Of a stretch of 64,000 nt of DNA, positions 60,388 through 64,000 are shown one piece after another. Made by a program: the position numbers and the translations under genes. Numbering within the stretch: the stretch's first letter is position 1; every line of letters begins with the position of its first letter. The stretch is from Tubulanus polymorphus (taxonomy: Eukaryota; Nemertea; Palaeonemertea; Tubulaniformes; Tubulanidae). Under the pieces are notes generated by a model, which made no database searches, was not told the origin of the DNA, and saw nothing but the letters and a program-made list of their open reading frames with translations. The DNA is taken from positions 5,449,175 through 5,513,174 of the forward strand of contig NC_134032.1 of assembly GCF_964204645.1 (NCBI RefSeq). The letters run 5' to 3'.

Positions 60388-61937
60388 TTACTTGATATTT
60401 TTTGATATCATATTTACTAACCCAAAAATAATAGCACTTACAACTGTAATTAAAAATAAAATAATATGTTCAGCAGCAAAGTTAATAATGTTTCCTGCAG
60501 ATTTCAATATAAAACCAACAATTGATGCAATAACTCCTGGCAATGCCGCAGCAGATTTCTTTGATAGTTCCCATAAATATTTTGCTAATTTCTTTAAACC
60601 ATCCTTAACTTTATCTTGTATAGAATTATTATCTGGAGGTTTATCTGGTTTATTGGGAGTAGGAGTAGATTTCAAAGCATTTGATATTGCTAAACCGATT
60701 GTTGTAAATAACATAGTTACAGCTGTTAGAATTGAAAGAATTGTTATTCCTTCTAATTTAAATAATAATCTTATTCTATCTTTCAATGATATTTCAGAAT
60801 TTGGTTTTATCAACAAATCTTTAAAAATAACTTTTAATCTATTAATATTATAATCATATGATTTTAATAATAATTTAATTTCTTCTTTTTGTAATTCTAT
60901 GTTATATTCTAAATCATCTTTTTCTTTTTCTAAACGTAATTCTTTTTGCCTATATTCCATTTCATCAATTGCTTGACGATCAAGATCAGACTTTATTTTT
61001 TCTATTTCTTTATTTTTATCAGTTAATTCTTTTTCTAAATTGTTAATTTTAATATCTCTTATACTTTTTTCATGCGTAATTTTATCAGCCGATTCTTGCA
61101 TACCTTTAATTTCTCTACGTGTTTGTTCAGGAAATGTTTCTAATTCTTCATCAGTTAATTTAAGAAATCCTTTTTCTAGTAAAGATTGTATTCGATTTAT
61201 TCCAGTTTCAGTACCGGGTGTGTCTAAAGCACTATTCATCTCTTCTTGAAATGAATGAACTGTATCAAACATTTTATCAAAATGTTTTACTACTTGTAAT
61301 TGATTTGAATCATTATCAATTTGTTAAATATCTCTTCTAGATGTTTCTGGTGTTGAAGATCTTAATTTATCTGATCGATCTCTATGATCTTCCATTTCTG
61401 GATCAACATCATTAGGATTTAAATTTGGATTTTTAAATGGTGAATATTTGTTAATATCAATATTCGGATTTGGTTCTTCTTCATTTATTCTATCGATTGC
61501 ATTCCATATAATTCTGATAAATTCTGAACCACATTTTGAATGTTCAATTGTAGATCTTGCTAACATTTTACATTTTCACCATTTAATTCAAGATTATAAT
61601 ACCACACATCATTTTTATATTCTAAATTATTCATGAAAAATGGATCATCTTTTAAAATTTGTTTTACAATTTCTTCTGAACCAATTTCATCTATTACATC
61701 TTTTGGTAATATTTCGTTTACAACTACACCTGTTATTTTAATTTTAATTTCATTTAATTTTTCACGTAATTCGGAATTAATTCCATCATAATCATCATCA
61801 TCTTCACCTAAATTAGTATTATATTCTGTTTTATTATCATTACTAAAACTTGTTTCACTAAAATCAGGTGGTTGTTCATCACTTATACCAGGTTCATCTA
61901 AAGGATCCAATGGAATATCTTCTCCACCTTCTGCCAT
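60388..61937 (-). pseudogene. coiled-coil membrane protein, one frameshift and one stop
   Basis: One gene in three visible pieces: 61937-61560, 61566-61324 and 61272-60388. The acidic start (EGGEDIPLDPLDEPG; PPDFSETSFSND) and the coiled coil plus hydrophobic C-terminus (ITILSILTAVTMLFTTIGLA; ALPGVIASIVGFILK) match copy 4. Residues of about 45-260 are almost unrelated. A base is missing near 61563 and an in-frame TAA lies at 61324-61326. The central region appears to have been exchanged or to evolve fast. Confidence 0.8.
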
Positions 61938-61954
61938 TTACATAATAAAAAAAA

Positions 61955-62815
61955 TTAAAATTTAAAATATAATATTCCTCCGATTACAAATCCTATACAA
62001 GTTAAAGCTAATTTAGCATTTTCATGGGATTTCTTATCATCATTAGTTTTAATTATATCATGTTGAATAATATCAGTTTTAATATTTTCTGATGTATTGT
62101 AATCTTTTATTTTAGAATCATTATTTAATTTAATATTATTAGTTTTAGTTTCAGTTGATTGAATGTGTTTTTTATTTTTTTCACCTTCCATTAATTTTGG
62201 AGCAGTAATAATCTTTTTATTTATATCATTCAATCCAAATGAATTATTTATTGTTGCAGTTTTAATTAGATTATTATAACCAATTATATTTCCCATCTTT
62301 AATACCAAATCATTAGAAATAATAAATAGATTAGGGCCTATACAATAATTTAATCTAATATGTGTTTTATCTAAATAATTTTGATATCTTACAATGTTTT
62401 CTTGAATCGATCTATTTTTATCATTATGAATGGAATCTTCAAATAATACTTTGAATTGTTTCTGCGCATCGAATGAAGTGTTATCATTTCCAATTATTGG
62501 GGATCTTGTTTCAACTTGAGCACCTAAAATACATATCAAATAAGTTATAATAGATTGATTTATTCTTTGTATACCAGCTTTAGTAAAACCTTCACTATTT
62601 TCTAAAATGAAATTAACCCAACAATTATTATTTTGTTGTTGTATATTATTATAATATTTTGGTAATTCATTCCAATTTAGTGTTCTTATATCTGAATTTG
62701 TCATTATTTTTCCAAATTCTTTAGTATATAATATTCCTAATCCACCCATTGTTCCAATTTTTGCTCTAAAAGCTTTATTTGAATTAATATTAAATTCATT
62801 ACATATTTATAATGT
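61955..62815 (-). pseudogene. 462-aa Polinton protein, N-terminus deleted
   Basis: Matches the last 270 or so residues of the gene at 43521-44909: ENSEGFTKAGIQRINQS, ETRSPIIGN, DKTHIRLNYCIGPNLFII and the C-terminal hydrophobic helix LALTCIGFVIGGILYF. It is readable upstream to about 62805, where a (TATATATGTG) tract joins it to the ssDNA-binding-like gene. The first 185 or so residues are missing. Confidence 0.8.
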
Positions 62816-63054
62816 GTATATATATGTGCATATATATGTGTATTTCCTTTTAATCCTTCATATTCTAAGTGTATAACTAATTTATCTCCATATTTGTTAG
62901 TAACTGTATCAATATTTGTAATTAGATATTTCTTATGGATTATTAATTCTTTTAAGTTCTTAAATTTATAATCTACTGATTTGACATTTGAAGTATCTTT
63001 TATTCTATCTAGAAATGATTTGTTGTTCTCACTGTGCGCTTGTTTACTCTCCAT
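62737..63054 (-). pseudogene. ssDNA-binding-like protein, fused out of frame
   Basis: Residues 1-71 match the 113-aa protein, with a few extra residues near 9-11 (KYLITNIDTVTNKYGDKLV; HLEYEGLKGNT). It then runs through a TATATGTG repeat into the 462-aa type gene in the wrong frame. The C-terminal RFHRLSSEDLEEL part is lost. The replication-type start motif is present. Confidence 0.75.
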
Positions 63055-63083
63055 TTATAATACATATTTTTATTAAAATTTGA

Positions 63084-64000
63084 TTAACACGTTAGAATTC
63101 TTTTCATTATCTCGTTCTCTTTTGTTTCTTCTCTTTTAAATTTTAAGTATTCATCTAAATTACAACCATAAGCAACTGTATGAATTCCATCATCTAAAAT
63201 ATATCTTTTATCATCAAATGGGTTTAGACTAATCTTTTCAATTTCTTCAATAAACATTTCATGATCTTCAGATCTTAAACATCTCATCTTATGTTTTCTA
63301 ACTTCTTCATTGTCGTTGAATATACAATTGATGTAATCTTTGAAATGAATATTCTTTTCTACTACACTTTTGGTTATTCCTTTTAACTTTTTAGCTTCAT
63401 GTTCTTTAGTTTTATATGAATACATTTTAGATCTAATACCTATGAACTCTATCATTTCTTCACCGCCTAATTCATCTTTGAATTAACCGGGAACTTTTTT
63501 ATTATCATTGCTAAACAATTCATGATTTTAAGGATAGTTACTGAAATCAAAATGATGTTTTAATGTTTTTAAATCATCAGTTATGTTATTAGTTTTTATC
63601 TTTAATATGTAAGAATCGGTATCAAAATATAATATTTCTATATGTTTTTCTCCAAAAAGTGGTTGTAATACATTATAATAGAATTCATACATTAGTAATT
63701 TTGATAATTCTAAAACTGAAGCGCCAACATAGATTGGTTTATTAAATTTCATTGATGTTCTTCTAATTTTAACTGCGGCTAAATTTCCATCAAATATTCT
63801 GTTACCTAAAAACTTATGAATGCATATTCATAAAATGAATTCATTCTATGAAACCATAGAATGCATTATTCATTAACTTGAAGAAATCTTTCTCGAAATC
63901 AGTTTTAGCTTCAGTTCTCTGTTTGGTGTTAAAATCTATATATTTTTCTAACCACTTAGATTGACGAAATGAAATATAACTATGTACTTTTTTTAGGATC
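63084..64000 (-). pseudogene. POLB: DNA polymerase B C-terminal part, decayed
   Basis: Matches the end of the polymerase up to motif B. C-terminal 123 codons are open (KLKGITKSVVEKN ... REETKENEIMKRILTC). A stop lies at 63483-63485 and a break near 63527. YFDTDSY (motif C) is intact near 63615. Bases 63815-63860 show a deletion with short ATGAATTCATTC-like sequence in place of about 130 bases. The window ends before motif A. Confidence 0.85.

Larger units (their letters stand above)
54075..64000. mobile_element. Polinton copy 5, rearranged, continues past the window
   Basis: The left part (to about 56697) follows copy 4 from the membrane-protein gene through the ATPase, without the terminal repeat, HNH and 155-aa type genes. 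The middle (56697-59160) is a patchwork of polymerase, capsid, zinc-finger and ATPase pieces on the plus strand. The right part (59174-64000) is minus-strand: a novel gene, the capsid N-terminus, coiled-coil gene, 462-aa type gene, ssDNA-binding-like gene and polymerase C-terminus. At least five genes are deleted between the ssDNA-binding-like and 462-aa type genes. Confidence 0.85.

Overview
The window is animal-type nuclear DNA built almost entirely from mobile elements. No ordinary host gene was recognised. Three kinds dominate. (1) Polinton/Maverick elements are large virus-like DNA transposons with a protein-primed DNA polymerase B, a retroviral-type integrase, a packaging ATPase and a double-jelly-roll capsid protein. 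(2) Penelope-like retroelements (PLEs) carry a reverse transcriptase and a GIY-YIG endonuclease. (3) One Ty3/gypsy LTR retrotransposon is present. Together with a short TTAGGG tract and low G+C, this suggests an invertebrate metazoan. I cannot name the species.

Layout. 1-660: 3' end of a PLE. 661-2350: repeat-like non-coding DNA. 2351-6022: Polinton copy 1 (minus), a left-end fragment with palindromic DNA at both sides. 6023-7184: unassigned. 7185-21252: Polinton copy 2 (plus), the polymerase-to-capsid half, decayed and interrupted by PLE fragments and a terminal-inverted-repeat transposon. 21253-26105: Polinton copy 3 (minus), joined head-to-head to copy 2 inside the capsid gene and interrupted by a PLE. 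26106-28950: satellite-like and duplicated non-coding DNA. 28960-33657: gypsy element, cut off before its integrase. 33658-51940: Polinton copy 4, end to end and 18.3 kb long. 51941-53690: a PLE. 53691-54074: unassigned. 54075-64000 (continues past the window): Polinton copy 5, strongly rearranged.

Copy 4 is the reference. From the left end on the plus strand it has an HNH endonuclease, an uncharacterised protein, two small probable membrane proteins, the integrase with a C-terminal chromodomain, and the packaging ATPase. The last four are packed with overlapping or nearly touching reading frames. A convergent inverted-repeat spacer follows. The minus strand, read from the right end, runs polymerase B, a possible single-strand-binding protein, a probable penton-like capsid protein, five small proteins (most with membrane segments), a large conserved protein, a coiled-coil membrane protein, the major capsid protein and a zinc-finger protein. 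Twelve of its 17 main genes are open. The other five carry one or two in-frame stops or a single frameshift, so the copy looks recently inactivated.

The most unusual observations are as follows. The Polinton termini are long palindromes, which would give hairpin ends. A GC-rich palindromic module of about 27 bp sits in frame in three unrelated Polinton genes. Two distinct start-codon-proximal motifs divide the genes into a replication-type and a virion-type set. Copy 5 contains chimeric open frames (ATPase-polymerase and polymerase-capsid). Several PLE copies carry a hammerhead-ribozyme-like core.
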